Below are positions 51,427-58,919 of a stretch of DNA of 64,000 nucleotides, in pieces. Source of the DNA: JAPWJZ01 sp964575605 (GTDB taxonomy: Bacteria > Pseudomonadota > Alphaproteobacteria > Micavibrionales > UBA2020); contig CAZNRN010000006.1 in NCBI GenBank assembly GCA_964575605.1, positions 90,570-154,569 on the forward strand, in the 5' to 3' direction. Position numbers and translations under genes: made by a program. Under the pieces are notes generated by a model. That model did no database searches. It was not told where the DNA came from and saw nothing but the letters and a program-made list of their open reading frames with translations. Each line of letters begins with the position of its first letter. The first letter of the stretch is position 1.

Positions 51427-52925
51427 GCGGGGGACGTTATATCAAGCAGGCGATTGTGGCCGCGCTGGTCGAGCATCCGGACCAGGAAAAGTACAAGACG
51501 CGTGCTTTTTCGGGCGATAACCTGCAGCAGATGATGGACGCCATCGCCAAGGAAACGAACCAGCTAAAAAAGGCTGATTTCCTTTCCCCCGACGATGACG
51601 GCCGCTGCCTTGCCGATACGCCCGGCTTCTGGAAGAACTTCGCCAAAGTGCTGGATATCGTCAGCAAAGCCGGCGAAAAATTCACCATGGAAGACTTCAC
51701 AAAAGTCATCGGCCGCGACGACCGCACGCTGCTCGACAGCGCTCGCGAGAACGGCGGCCTTGCTGCCGTCTTCACGACGGATGTCTGGAAGGGCCGCTAC
51801 GACGAGATGGAACGCCTGTGGTTCAAGGTGCCGGTGCCCTCGCGCCGAGACCTCTTCCGCAACGACGGCCAGCTGGATCCCGTCTTCAAGCGCACGATGC
51901 TGCAGGCCGAAAACCGCGAAGCGCCCGAAGACGCGCTGGCGCGTGCAGGCCTGTCGCCTTCCGATATCAAAAACGCATTTGTCGAACGCGGCAATTTCGA
52001 AATCACCTCCGGCAAGCTTGCGACGGCGGGCGATTACTTCCGCAAAGATTACCTGATGCTGCCCGACCGCGACGGCGACACCGTCTTCATCCACCAGGGC
52101 GCCTGGGACAAGTACGACGACCTCGTGAAGGGCATGAAGGCCCATAACGAGAAATTCGAAGTCGCCGATTTCGTCCGTCAGGTCGGCTCGCGCCTGTCGA
52201 TCGTCGCGCGCGCGGCCGAAAAGAAAACCCTGCACAAGGTCTTCACCGCCGAGCATTGGGAAGGCCGCCTGCCCGAGATGCTGCAGCTCTGGAACCACGT
52301 TCCGGAAGGCTGGAAGAACGGCACCATGACCGCGCGCGATTTCGACGCGTCCTATGCCGAAGCCGAAAGCCGTACACTCTCGAAACTCGCGAACCTTTCG
52401 GGTTTCACGGGCAAGCAATACCTGTTGACCCCGCTGAATGACGGCCCGACGCCAATCCTGCCGCTCGGCCTGAAATCCTTCTGGGAAAACTACGCCGAAT
52501 GCGACAAGCGCCTTGCAGCTAACGACAAGCTGCAGGTTTCCGACCTGCGCGCGACCTCGGGCCAGATGGGCAATACGGTTCTGATGAGCGCCGTGAAATT
52601 CGGCCACTTCGACAAGGTCGTTGATATCTCGCGCAAATCGGGCCAGCCTGTCACGCTGGATGACTTCCTCTCGAAGGACAAGCACGGCAATTCGCTCTTG
52701 AACCTGCTGGCGGACCGTAACCAGCTGTCTCTTGCCTTCTCGCCCGATCTCTGGGCCGGCCGCGTCGACGACATGAAAACCCTCTACACCCACGTGCGCG
52801 TCAATGACCGTACGCAGGTGGACATCATGCAGTGCGAAGTGGCGGCCAAGCAGGCGACGCTGAAGATGCAGATGAAAGACAAATTCCGCCTCAAGCCCAA
52901 CCGTCCGGGTGGCCTTGGTGGCTGA
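51423..52925 (+). CDS. Ankyrin-like triple-repeat protein of the VWA/AAA operon
   Basis: 500 residues. It has three copies of a roughly 160-residue unit, each ending with a pattern FxxDxWxGRxxEMxxLWxxV: FTTDVWKGRYDEMERLW (from about 117), FTAEHWEGRLPEMLQLW (about 274), FSPDLWAGRVDDMKTLY (about 439). Between them are ankyrin-like stretches such as GNTVLMSAVKFGHFDKVV and HGNSLLNLLADRNQL. This is a likely adaptor or substrate-recognition component for the VWA/AAA pair (inference). It is the last gene before a strong terminator. Confidence 0.75.
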   Translation: MSGGRYIKQAIVAALVEHPDQEKYKTRAFSGDNLQQMMDAIAKETNQLKKADFLSPDDDGRCLADTPGFWKNFAKVLDIVSKAGEKFTMEDFTKVIGRDDRTLLDSARENGGLAAVFTTDVWKGRYDEMERLWFKVPVPSRRDLFRNDGQLDPVFKRTMLQAENREAPEDALARAGLSPSDIKNAFVERGNFEITSGKLATAGDYFRKDYLMLPDRDGDTVFIHQGAWDKYDDLVKGMKAHNEKFEVADFVRQVGSRLSIVARAAEKKTLHKVFTAEHWEGRLPEMLQLWNHVPEGWKNGTMTARDFDASYAEAESRTLSKLANLSGFTGKQYLLTPLNDGPTPILPLGLKSFWENYAECDKRLAANDKLQVSDLRATSGQMGNTVLMSAVKFGHFDKVVDISRKSGQPVTLDDFLSKDKHGNSLLNLLADRNQLSLAFSPDLWAGRVDDMKTLYTHVRVNDRTQVDIMQCEVAAKQATLKMQMKDKFRLKPNRPGGLGG

Positions 52926-52961
52926 TAACGTTTAGATGAATACCCAGTTTGATTGGAAAGG

Positions 52962-52988
52962 CCGGCTCTGCAAGGGCCGGTTTTTTCT
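52962..52988 (+). terminator. Terminator of the VWA/AAA operon
   Basis: CCGGCTC (52962-52968) pairs with GGGCCGG (52974-52980) around TGCAA, followed by TTTTTTCTTT. It lies 37 bases past the last stop. Confidence 0.85.
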
Positions 52989-52989
52989 T

Positions 52990-53835
52990 TTACGGCTTGT
53001 TTTCGGGAGGTTTGGACCCGGGCAGGGAGCTTGCGCGGTTCGGGCTGATTGAAATCACCGGCGGCACCATGAAATCGGGCGCGTCATATGTAATGGGCTG
53101 GCCGTCGACGCCCTGCACGATGCCGCCTGCGGCTTCGACAATCGCATGCGCGGGCGCGACATCCCACCATTTCGTACGGCCTTCGCGTTTTTGCGGGAAA
53201 ATGACCGACATATCGGCGCTGTTGTCTGCCACCTGGCAGGCGCGCAGAATGCCGGGCTGCGGGTCGATGCGCGGCGAGGCTTTATTGAACTGCGATGACA
53301 GGTAACCTTTCACCTGCGGCATATCGGTGCTTTTTTCGTTCAGCACAACGCGCATGGTTTCCTCGCGCGTACTGCCGACGCCGGCGCCCAGTGCCGTGCG
53401 TTCGCCATCGGGTCCTTCTCGCGTTGCGGTGCCGGGGCCTGCGGCCGAATACATGATGCCAAGGGCAGGGTGATAGATAACGCCCAATACAGGTTTGTTG
53501 TCGACGACCAGCGAAATCGCGACGACAAATGCGCCGGTGCGGTCGATGAATTCTTTCGTACCGTCGAGCGGATCGACCGTCCAGAACGTGCCTTTGCTGA
53601 CGTCGGGTTTATAGCCCTGCGACACCGCTTCTTCCGAAACGATGGGCACGTCGAGCAGTCCTGCGAGGCGGGGAAGGATGTATTTTTCAGCCGCGTAATC
53701 GGCCTCGGTCACCGGGCTTTCGTCGGCCTTTGTATATATTGTCGCGCCGGCTTCATAGAACGTCATGATCTCGTCGCCTGCGCCGCGCGCAATCGCTTCA
53801 ACATCGGCCAGCAAGCTTTTGATATCCGGTTTCAT
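52990..53835 (-). CDS. cysQ: 3'(2'),5'-bisphosphate nucleotidase CysQ
   Basis: 281 residues of the inositol monophosphatase superfamily: SEEAVSQGY, WTVDPLDGTKEFIDRTGAFVVAISLV (metal-binding DPLDGT) and the C-terminal WWDVAPAHAIVEAAGG. KADESPVTEADYAAE near the N-terminus is typical of CysQ. It removes the 3'-phosphate from PAP, the by-product of PAPS-dependent sulfation; the four sulfotransferases in this window would produce PAP. I use ATG 53835; the frame extends to 53865. Confidence 0.88.
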   Translation of the reverse strand: MKPDIKSLLADVEAIARGAGDEIMTFYEAGATIYTKADESPVTEADYAAEKYILPRLAGLLDVPIVSEEAVSQGYKPDVSKGTFWTVDPLDGTKEFIDRTGAFVVAISLVVDNKPVLGVIYHPALGIMYSAAGPGTATREGPDGERTALGAGVGSTREETMRVVLNEKSTDMPQVKGYLSSQFNKASPRIDPQPGILRACQVADNSADMSVIFPQKREGRTKWWDVAPAHAIVEAAGGIVQGVDGQPITYDAPDFMVPPVISISPNRASSLPGSKPPENKP

Positions 53836-53936
53836 AACCGCATTATATTTACATATCGTTAACAAAGGGTCAATTTACAATAATGTGGATAAAGGCCAAA
53901 AAGATTCAAAACCTTAGGCGTTTGTATTGACGGGAC

Positions 53937-53965
53937 TCTTGAGGAATCTTATTCTGTGATTATTA
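53937..53965 (+). promoter_or_regulatory. Sigma-70 promoter of the zapA operon
   Basis: TTGACG (53937-53942), 17 bases, TATTCT (53960-53965), 38 bases upstream of the small gene at 54003. Confidence 0.55.
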
Positions 53966-54002
53966 CAAAAACATTATCAGCGAAGTGTTAGGGATATTCT
54001 CA

Positions 54003-54215
54003 ATGAAAGCAGCCATTAAACCGGCTCTCGAGAATCTGGATAAGGCTCTTCTGCGCCTCGAGAACGCCGTCGACAAACGCCTTGTGCAGACCAAGAAGTC
54101 GAAAGAGGAGCCGCAATTCGCCCTCGATCGCAACGAGCGCGAAGTGAACAAGAAAATCGCCGCCAAGCTCGACCACACCATCAACCGCCTTGAAATGCTG
54201 CTGAGCGAGGATTAA
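54003..54215 (+). CDS. Small coiled-coil protein upstream of zapA
   Basis: 70 residues from ATG 54003, fully helical and charged (ALENLDKALLRLENAVDKRL, AAKLDHTINRLEMLLSED), with heptad-like Leu spacing. Genes of this sort commonly precede zapA in alphaproteobacteria. It could bind ZapA or the division apparatus (inference). The stop lies four bases before zapA. Confidence 0.65.
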   Translation: MKAAIKPALENLDKALLRLENAVDKRLVQTKKSKEEPQFALDRNEREVNKKIAAKLDHTINRLEMLLSED

Positions 54216-54219
54216 TCAC

Positions 54220-54564
54220 ATGGCTGAAGTCACCATCAACCTGAACGGCCGCTCCTATGAAATCGCCTGCGACGCAGGGCAGGAAGGCCGTGTCGTGGAT
54301 CTCGCCGCCTATATCGACCAGCGCCTGTCGCAAATCGCACGCTCCGGCGCTGCCTATAACGACGCACATTTGCTGGTTTTGACCAGCCTTGTGCTGGCCG
54401 ACGAGCTCTTCGAAATCCAGGAAGGCGCACCCCGCTCCGCCCCGAAAGCGGCGCCCGCTGTGCCTCCCCAGCAAAATAAAGAGGAAGAACAGGCACTTGT
54501 GAGCCTCCTCGACAAGCTGACGAAACGCATCGACGGTATTGCCCAAAAGCTCCACACGGCCTAG
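54220..54564 (+). CDS. zapA: Cell division protein ZapA
   Basis: 114 residues: VTINLNGRSYEIACDAGQEGRVVDLAAYIDQRLSQIARSGAAYNDAHLLVLTSLVLADEL is the ZapA globular head, followed by a linker and a C-terminal coiled coil. It bundles FtsZ filaments at midcell. A 6S RNA gene and fau follow, the conserved zapA-ssrS-fau order. Confidence 0.93.
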   Translation: MAEVTINLNGRSYEIACDAGQEGRVVDLAAYIDQRLSQIARSGAAYNDAHLLVLTSLVLADELFEIQEGAPRSAPKAAPAVPPQQNKEEEQALVSLLDKLTKRIDGIAQKLHTA

Positions 54565-54565
54565 A

Positions 54566-54750
54566 TTACTGTCCGGAAGGCGGCTGCAGCGTTCGTGATG
54601 ACAGCACTGTCCCAGAGGCCGATAACCATCGCTAGGGAGCTGTCCCTGGCTGGACCGTGGTTCAGTCATATGGCGCCCGACCTGTTAACGCAGGGCCTAG
54701 CGGATAACCCCGTCCACGGCGCAGGTGGCTGTCTTCCACTTATTCTATCC
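54566..54750 (+). ncRNA. ssrS: 6S RNA
   Basis: A 225-base gap between zapA and the 5-formyl-THF cyclo-ligase gene is the conserved place of 6S RNA. Its ends can pair (GGAAG at about 54576 with CTTCC at about 54734) to form the closing stem, the middle contains the GGACCGTGGTTCAG type segment seen in alphaproteobacterial 6S RNAs, and a T-run follows (54757-54764). It binds sigma-70 holoenzyme as a promoter mimic. The ends are approximate. Confidence 0.85.
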
Positions 54751-54789
54751 CGGCATTTTTTTTGCCTTAGAAAGAGATTAAGTTAGCCT

Positions 54790-55374
54790 TTGCCTTTTTA
54801 CTCCAAGCAGTCATTGCGCGAAGACGCCTATGCCAGGCGCATCGCCATTCCGCCGCCGGTGCGGGACGGCGCGGCGCAGCGCGTGCGCGATAATTTCCTC
54901 AAATCCGTCCATCTGCAAAAAGGCGCGCTGATTTCGGGCTATGTGCCGATGAAATCGGAAATGAGCCCGCTGCCGCTTTTCGACGCGCTCATCGAACTGG
55001 GCTTTACTGTTCTGATGCCGCGCGTGATCCCGAACCATACGCTGCTGGAATTCCGCACATGGGACCGCAAGACGCCGATGATCCGCAGTATCTATGGCAT
55101 CGAGGAGCCGGACCCTGCGCATTCATCCGTCTCCATCCCCGACATCTTCCTGATGCCGCTGCTGGCCTTCGACAAGGAAGGCACGCGCCTTGGCTATGGC
55201 GCGGGCTACTATGACCAGACTTTCGGGCAGATGAAGGGCAAGCTGAAATTCCAGGCGGTCGGCATCGCCTATGAACAGCAATGTTACGAAACGGTGCCGC
55301 GCGAAATGCACGACTATCCGCTCGATATGTGCGTCACCGACGAAAAGGTCCACGACTTCAGGAGGGCGGCATGA
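54790..55374 (+). CDS. 5-formyltetrahydrofolate cyclo-ligase
   Basis: 194 residues: VPMKSEMSPLPLFDALIELGFTVLMPRV, then IFLMPLLAFDKEGTRLGYGAGYYDQTF, the family signature (R-L-G-Y-G-x-G-Y-Y-D). It converts 5-formyl-THF to 5,10-methenyl-THF with ATP. The start is TTG 54790 or a further TTG nearby; no strong Shine-Dalgarno. It is coupled to the next gene by ATGA (55371-55374). Confidence 0.9.
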   Translation: MPFYSKQSLREDAYARRIAIPPPVRDGAAQRVRDNFLKSVHLQKGALISGYVPMKSEMSPLPLFDALIELGFTVLMPRVIPNHTLLEFRTWDRKTPMIRSIYGIEEPDPAHSSVSIPDIFLMPLLAFDKEGTRLGYGAGYYDQTFGQMKGKLKFQAVGIAYEQQCYETVPREMHDYPLDMCVTDEKVHDFRRAA

Positions 55375-56183
55375 GGGTGATGTTTTTAGGCGACGTCGTC
55401 GGCCGTGATGCGCGCGACGCGATTACATCGCAGATGAAGGGCTTCCGCGAGAAATTCAAGCTCGACGCCGTGATCGTTAATATCGAGAACGCGGCGCACG
55501 GCTTCGGCGTCACGCCGCAGATTTGCGATGATTTCTACAAGGCGGGCGTCGACTGCCTGACCACCGGCAACCATGTCTGGGACCAGCGCGAAATCATCCC
55601 ATATATCGAGAAAGACCCGCGGCTATTGCGCCCCGCGAACTATCCGGAAGGCACGCCGGGCAAGGGCGTCTATATCATAGAAACGCCGCGCGGCGAAAAG
55701 CTGGCAGTCGCGAACCTGATGACGCGCCTTTTTATGGATGCGCTCGACGACCCGTTCCATGCAGCCGATAAAATCTGCAAATCTTTCCGCCTTGGCAAGG
55801 ATATCCACGGCCTGCTGCTCGACGTGCATGGCGAGGCATCGTCCGAGAAAATGGCCATGGGCCATTATTGCGACGGCCGCGCATCGTTTGTAGTGGGCAC
55901 GCATACGCACGTTCCCAGCGCCGACGGACGCATCCTTGCCAAGGGCACAGGCTATATGACCGACGCCGGCATGTGTGGAAATTACGACAGCGTCATCGGC
56001 ATGGATAAAACCCTGGCGGTCGCGCGTTTCGTCCGCAAGATGCCGGGCGAAAAACTGCGCCCCGCCGAAGGCGCCGCGACGCTGTGCGGCGTTGTCTTTG
56101 ACATCGACAGCAAGACGGGGCTTTGCACCAAGGTACAGCCGTTCCGGCAGGGGCCGGGGCTTTCCGAGGCCTTGCCCGTATAA
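55371..56183 (+). CDS. YmdB-family metallophosphoesterase
   Basis: 270 residues from ATG 55371. MRVMFLGDVVGRDARDAI, then IVNIENAAHGFGVTPQ, DCLTTGNHVWDQREI, VVGTHTHVPSADGRIL and YMTDAGMCGNYDSVIGM provide the metal ligands of this calcineurin-like family (Asp, Glu, Asn, His). Members act as cyclic-nucleotide phosphodiesterases in Bacillus; the role in this organism is unknown. The ATGA overlap with the cyclo-ligase gene fixes the start. Confidence 0.9.
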   Translation: MRVMFLGDVVGRDARDAITSQMKGFREKFKLDAVIVNIENAAHGFGVTPQICDDFYKAGVDCLTTGNHVWDQREIIPYIEKDPRLLRPANYPEGTPGKGVYIIETPRGEKLAVANLMTRLFMDALDDPFHAADKICKSFRLGKDIHGLLLDVHGEASSEKMAMGHYCDGRASFVVGTHTHVPSADGRILAKGTGYMTDAGMCGNYDSVIGMDKTLAVARFVRKMPGEKLRPAEGAATLCGVVFDIDSKTGLCTKVQPFRQGPGLSEALPV

Positions 56184-56193
56184 GGAGGAACCC

Positions 56194-56709
56194 ATGGAAC
56201 AGTCCCAGAAGAAAAAAGCCGGCTGGTGCGATGCGCTGCTCATTGGTGTGCTGGCGCTTGTTATCGGCGCAGGCGCCTATATGTCGATGCATCTTGCCAA
56301 CGGGGCGGATGATTACAAAAGCTCGCTGCCGGTCGAGAAGATTTCCATCAAGACCAAGGACGGCCAGCCCGAGATCGAGGTCGAAATCGCCAGCACGCCG
56401 ATGGATATCAAGATCGGTCTGATGTTCCGCAAGTCGATGGACAAGAACCACGGCATGCTCTTCCAGCTGGGCCGCGACGACCCGCACGAGGCCAATTTCT
56501 GGATGAAGGATACATACATCCCCCTCGACATGCTTTTCGTCGCCAAGGACGGGCGGATTGTGAACATACACCGCAACGCCAAGCCACTGACACTCACCCC
56601 CATTCCCTCTATCGAGCCTGTCACGGGGGTGATCGAGCTTAATGGCGGAATGGCCGATGCTTTGGGTATTGCCGTCGGCGACAAGGTCAAACATCCTTAT
56701 TTCGAATAA
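56194..56709 (+). CDS. DUF192-family exported protein
   Basis: 171 residues with an N-terminal signal anchor (ALLIGVLALVIGAGAYMSM) and a DUF192 domain: VEIASTPMDIKIGLMFRKSMDKNHGMLF, FWMKDTYIPLDMLFV, GVIELNGGMADALGI. The biochemical role of DUF192 is not established. AAGGAGG precedes the ATG. The gene follows the phosphoesterase by 10 bases. Confidence 0.88.
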   Translation: MEQSQKKKAGWCDALLIGVLALVIGAGAYMSMHLANGADDYKSSLPVEKISIKTKDGQPEIEVEIASTPMDIKIGLMFRKSMDKNHGMLFQLGRDDPHEANFWMKDTYIPLDMLFVAKDGRIVNIHRNAKPLTLTPIPSIEPVTGVIELNGGMADALGIAVGDKVKHPYFE

Positions 56710-56807
56710 GCGGCTGAAAATAAACGCTTAATTTTTTCAGAGACTTCTTGCGCCTGAGCTCTATGTTATGTAAACTTGAGCGCGTTTCAAGGGTACGAGG
56801 AAGCACT

Positions 56808-57572
56808 ATGCCGACCAAGAAAAATTCAACCGCCAGCTGGAAAGGGTCTGCCAAAAAGGGCAAGGCGCCCGTTCTTGCGCCGCATCCCTCGACGCTTGAG
56901 GCCCTGATGAAACTCAGCCTCGAAGCGCCTGCAGCGCCCCAGCCGTCAACGCCGCCGACCGGCGATGACCTGATTAATGCCGTGCAATTCGGGGATATCG
57001 AGGCCGCAATCGAGCTGATTGGTGCGGGCGTCGATGTTAACGCAAAGCAGCCCAACGGCTGGACAGCGCTGCTGCACGCGGCCGACAAAGGCCTTGCCGA
57101 AGTGGCAAAGCTGCTGCTGGAGAAAGGCGCGGAGATTAACCATCGCAATACGCCCACAGGCCGCGCGGCTATCCATTACGCCGCCATGCATGAAGACGAT
57201 ACGGTATTGAAAATACTGATAGAAGGTGGCGCGGATATCGAGGTCCGCAACAGCGACGGCGAAACGCCCTTGCTCGATGCAGCCGCAGCAGGTTCTGATG
57301 CCTGCGTCAGGCTGCTGATCGACAGCGGCTGCGATGTGGATGCCAAAAACCTGAAAGGCAAGGGCGCGGTTTATGCGGCCGCCACAGGTTCCCACGGCGA
57401 TACGGCCGAATTGCTGGTTTCCTATCCCGTGCTGTCCCTTGCCAGACGCGAGGCGCAGGCGGCGCAGAAGCGCGCCGAGAACGAAGCGCTGACCGGCGCC
57501 ACGACGATACTGCAGGAAAAAGTCGCAGTCGGGCGTCCGCTGGTCTTTAAACTGCCCGCCCGGACGGGCTGA
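56808..57572 (+). CDS. Ankyrin-repeat protein, third in the window
   Basis: 254 residues from ATG 56808 (GAGGA seven bases upstream). A basic N-terminus (MPTKKNSTASWKGSAKKGK) precedes about five ankyrin repeats (GDDLINAVQFGDIEAAIELIGAGVDVNAK, NGWTALLHAADKGLAEVAKLLLEKGAEINHR and so on). The C-terminal tail (TTILQEKVAVGRPLVF) is a helical segment that resembles in place, not in sequence, the GMPVQE tail of the two genes at 5.5-6.6 kb. The partner is unknown. Confidence 0.82.
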   Translation: MPTKKNSTASWKGSAKKGKAPVLAPHPSTLEALMKLSLEAPAAPQPSTPPTGDDLINAVQFGDIEAAIELIGAGVDVNAKQPNGWTALLHAADKGLAEVAKLLLEKGAEINHRNTPTGRAAIHYAAMHEDDTVLKILIEGGADIEVRNSDGETPLLDAAAAGSDACVRLLIDSGCDVDAKNLKGKGAVYAAATGSHGDTAELLVSYPVLSLARREAQAAQKRAENEALTGATTILQEKVAVGRPLVFKLPARTG

Positions 57573-57655
57573 AAACCCCTGAAATAGCGCGTGAATCGGG
57601 CGTTATGGCTTTAAACCTTGCCAAAACAGCCAAAAAACCCTTATAAATCAATCGA

Positions 57656-57732
57656 CGGAGTGTAGCGCAGTCCGGTAGCGCGCCAGTTTTGGGAACTGGA
57701 TGTCGGGGGTTCGAATCCCTCCACTCCGACCA
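57656..57732 (+). tRNA. tRNA-Pro (TGG)
   Basis: Acceptor CGGAGTG/CACTCCG, anticodon stem CCAGT/ACTGG with loop TTTGGGA, T-arm GGGGGTTCGAATCCCTC. CCA is encoded (57730-57732). Confidence 0.95.
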
Positions 57733-57752
57733 CTTAATTCGAGGTTCGGAAT

Positions 57753-58061
57753 ATGAAGGCAAGAATTTACAAACCCGCCCGCAACGCGATGCAGTCCGGC
57801 CGCGCCGGCAACTCGGCGGAATGGCTGCTGGAATACGAACTGGAAACCCCGCGCAAGCCGGAACCGCTGATGGGCTGGACAAGCTCCGCCGACACGCTGA
57901 ACCAGGTGCGCATGAAATTCGACACGCGCGAGGCCGCAGTCGCCTTCGCCGATTTGCACGGCATCGAATACAGCTTCCAGGCCGAGCATACGCGCAAGGT
58001 GAAACCGCGCAGCTACCTTGATAACTTCAAGTACCGCGCGCCGGAAGCCGAAGAAAAGTAA
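57753..58061 (+). CDS. NDUFS4-like complex I subunit
   Basis: 102 residues matching the NDUFS4 (18-kDa, ETC complex I) family: ARIYKPARNAMQSGRAGNSAEWLLEYE, then LMGWTSSADTLNQVRMKFDTREAAVAFADLHGIEYSF. This accessory subunit of NADH:quinone oxidoreductase is found in alphaproteobacteria and mitochondria. It lies alone between two tRNA genes. Confidence 0.92.
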   Translation: MKARIYKPARNAMQSGRAGNSAEWLLEYELETPRKPEPLMGWTSSADTLNQVRMKFDTREAAVAFADLHGIEYSFQAEHTRKVKPRSYLDNFKYRAPEAEEK

Positions 58062-58083
58062 GTTGACGAGAAATCAATTCCAA

Positions 58084-58161
58084 GTGCCCGTAGCTCAGCT
58101 GGATTAGAGCAGGTGCCTTCTAAGCATCAGGTCGGGGGTTCGAGTCCCTCCGGGCACGCCA
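58084..58161 (+). tRNA. tRNA-Arg (TCT)
   Basis: Acceptor GTGCCCG/CGGGCAC, anticodon loop CTTCTAA in stem GGTGC/GCATC, T-arm GGGGGTTCGAGTCCCTC. CCA encoded (58159-58161). Confidence 0.95.
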
Positions 58162-58174
58162 GTTCCTAGAACCG

Positions 58175-58813
58175 TTATTGTCCCTGAATTTCGCCCAGCG
58201 CCTTGTTCAGTTCCTTCTTGGGATCTGTCAGGGCGTTGTTTTCCGTCACCGGGCTGCCGGGCGCGGTGGGCAGGCCGGCCGTTTCGGGCAGCGGGGGCGG
58301 GGGCAGTTTGCCGTCGCCGCCGGTAAAGCCTTTCAGCGGTTTTTCCATCGCGGCCTCGCGCACTTTGGGCGGCGGGATATTGATGCTGTATTTCGATGTC
58401 TGCTCGCCGCAGAGGCTTGCGTAGTATTGCAGTACCTTGCGCTGCTCGGCGTCCAGCTGTGCCGCGTATTCGGCGGATTTTTTCGCCTGGTCGGCCTGGC
58501 CTTTGGCGAGTTCAACGGCGTATTCGGCTGACTTGCGGGCCTGGTCGGCTTGCCCTTTGGCAAGCTCCACTTCGTATTCAGCGGATTTCTTCGCCTGGTC
58601 CAACTGGCCCTTTTCAAGCTCGAGCGCATACTCGGCAGATTTTTTCGCCTGGTCCAGCTGGCCCTTTTCGAGTTCGAGCGCATATTCGCCGGATTTCTTC
58701 GCTTGCTCCAGCTGCTGGGGCAGGTGAGGGCCGCAATCGCGGCCGCCGGCAGCATGGGCCGTCACCGGCAACGCCAGCGCAAAAGCCATCACAGCGGGAA
58801 GAAAATACTTCAT
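58175..58813 (-). CDS. Exported protein with five 18-residue coiled-coil repeats
   Basis: 212 residues from ATG 58813 (ATG 58819 also possible). A signal peptide (KYFLPAVMAFALALPVTAHA) is followed by five tandem copies of an 18-residue unit close to LDQAKKSAEYALELEKGQ, then QLDAEQRKVLQYYASLC and a Pro-rich C-terminus. The units will form an extended helix. No family recognised. The repeat is nearly exact at DNA level. Confidence 0.75.
   Translation of the reverse strand: MKYFLPAVMAFALALPVTAHAAGGRDCGPHLPQQLEQAKKSGEYALELEKGQLDQAKKSAEYALELEKGQLDQAKKSAEYEVELAKGQADQARKSAEYAVELAKGQADQAKKSAEYAAQLDAEQRKVLQYYASLCGEQTSKYSINIPPPKVREAAMEKPLKGFTGGDGKLPPPPLPETAGLPTAPGSPVTENNALTDPKKELNKALGEIQGQ
58442..58711 (-). 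repeat. 54-bp tandem repeat, five copies
   Basis: In-frame tandem DNA repeats that encode the five 18-residue helical units of the gene at 58175-58813. The copies nearest the signal peptide are the most alike. Confidence 0.8.
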
Positions 58814-58919
58814 TAGCATGCCCCAAAACCATGCCGCCCCTTACAAGGCGGCCAGACTCATATTTTAAGTCAGGGGCGGGATATGCGCCACCGCTTTATA
58901 TTTTGCATATGTAAACGAT

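Noticed and set aside
54595..54786. A 63-codon plus-strand frame after zapA
   Set aside because: It falls inside the predicted 6S RNA and has no Shine-Dalgarno.
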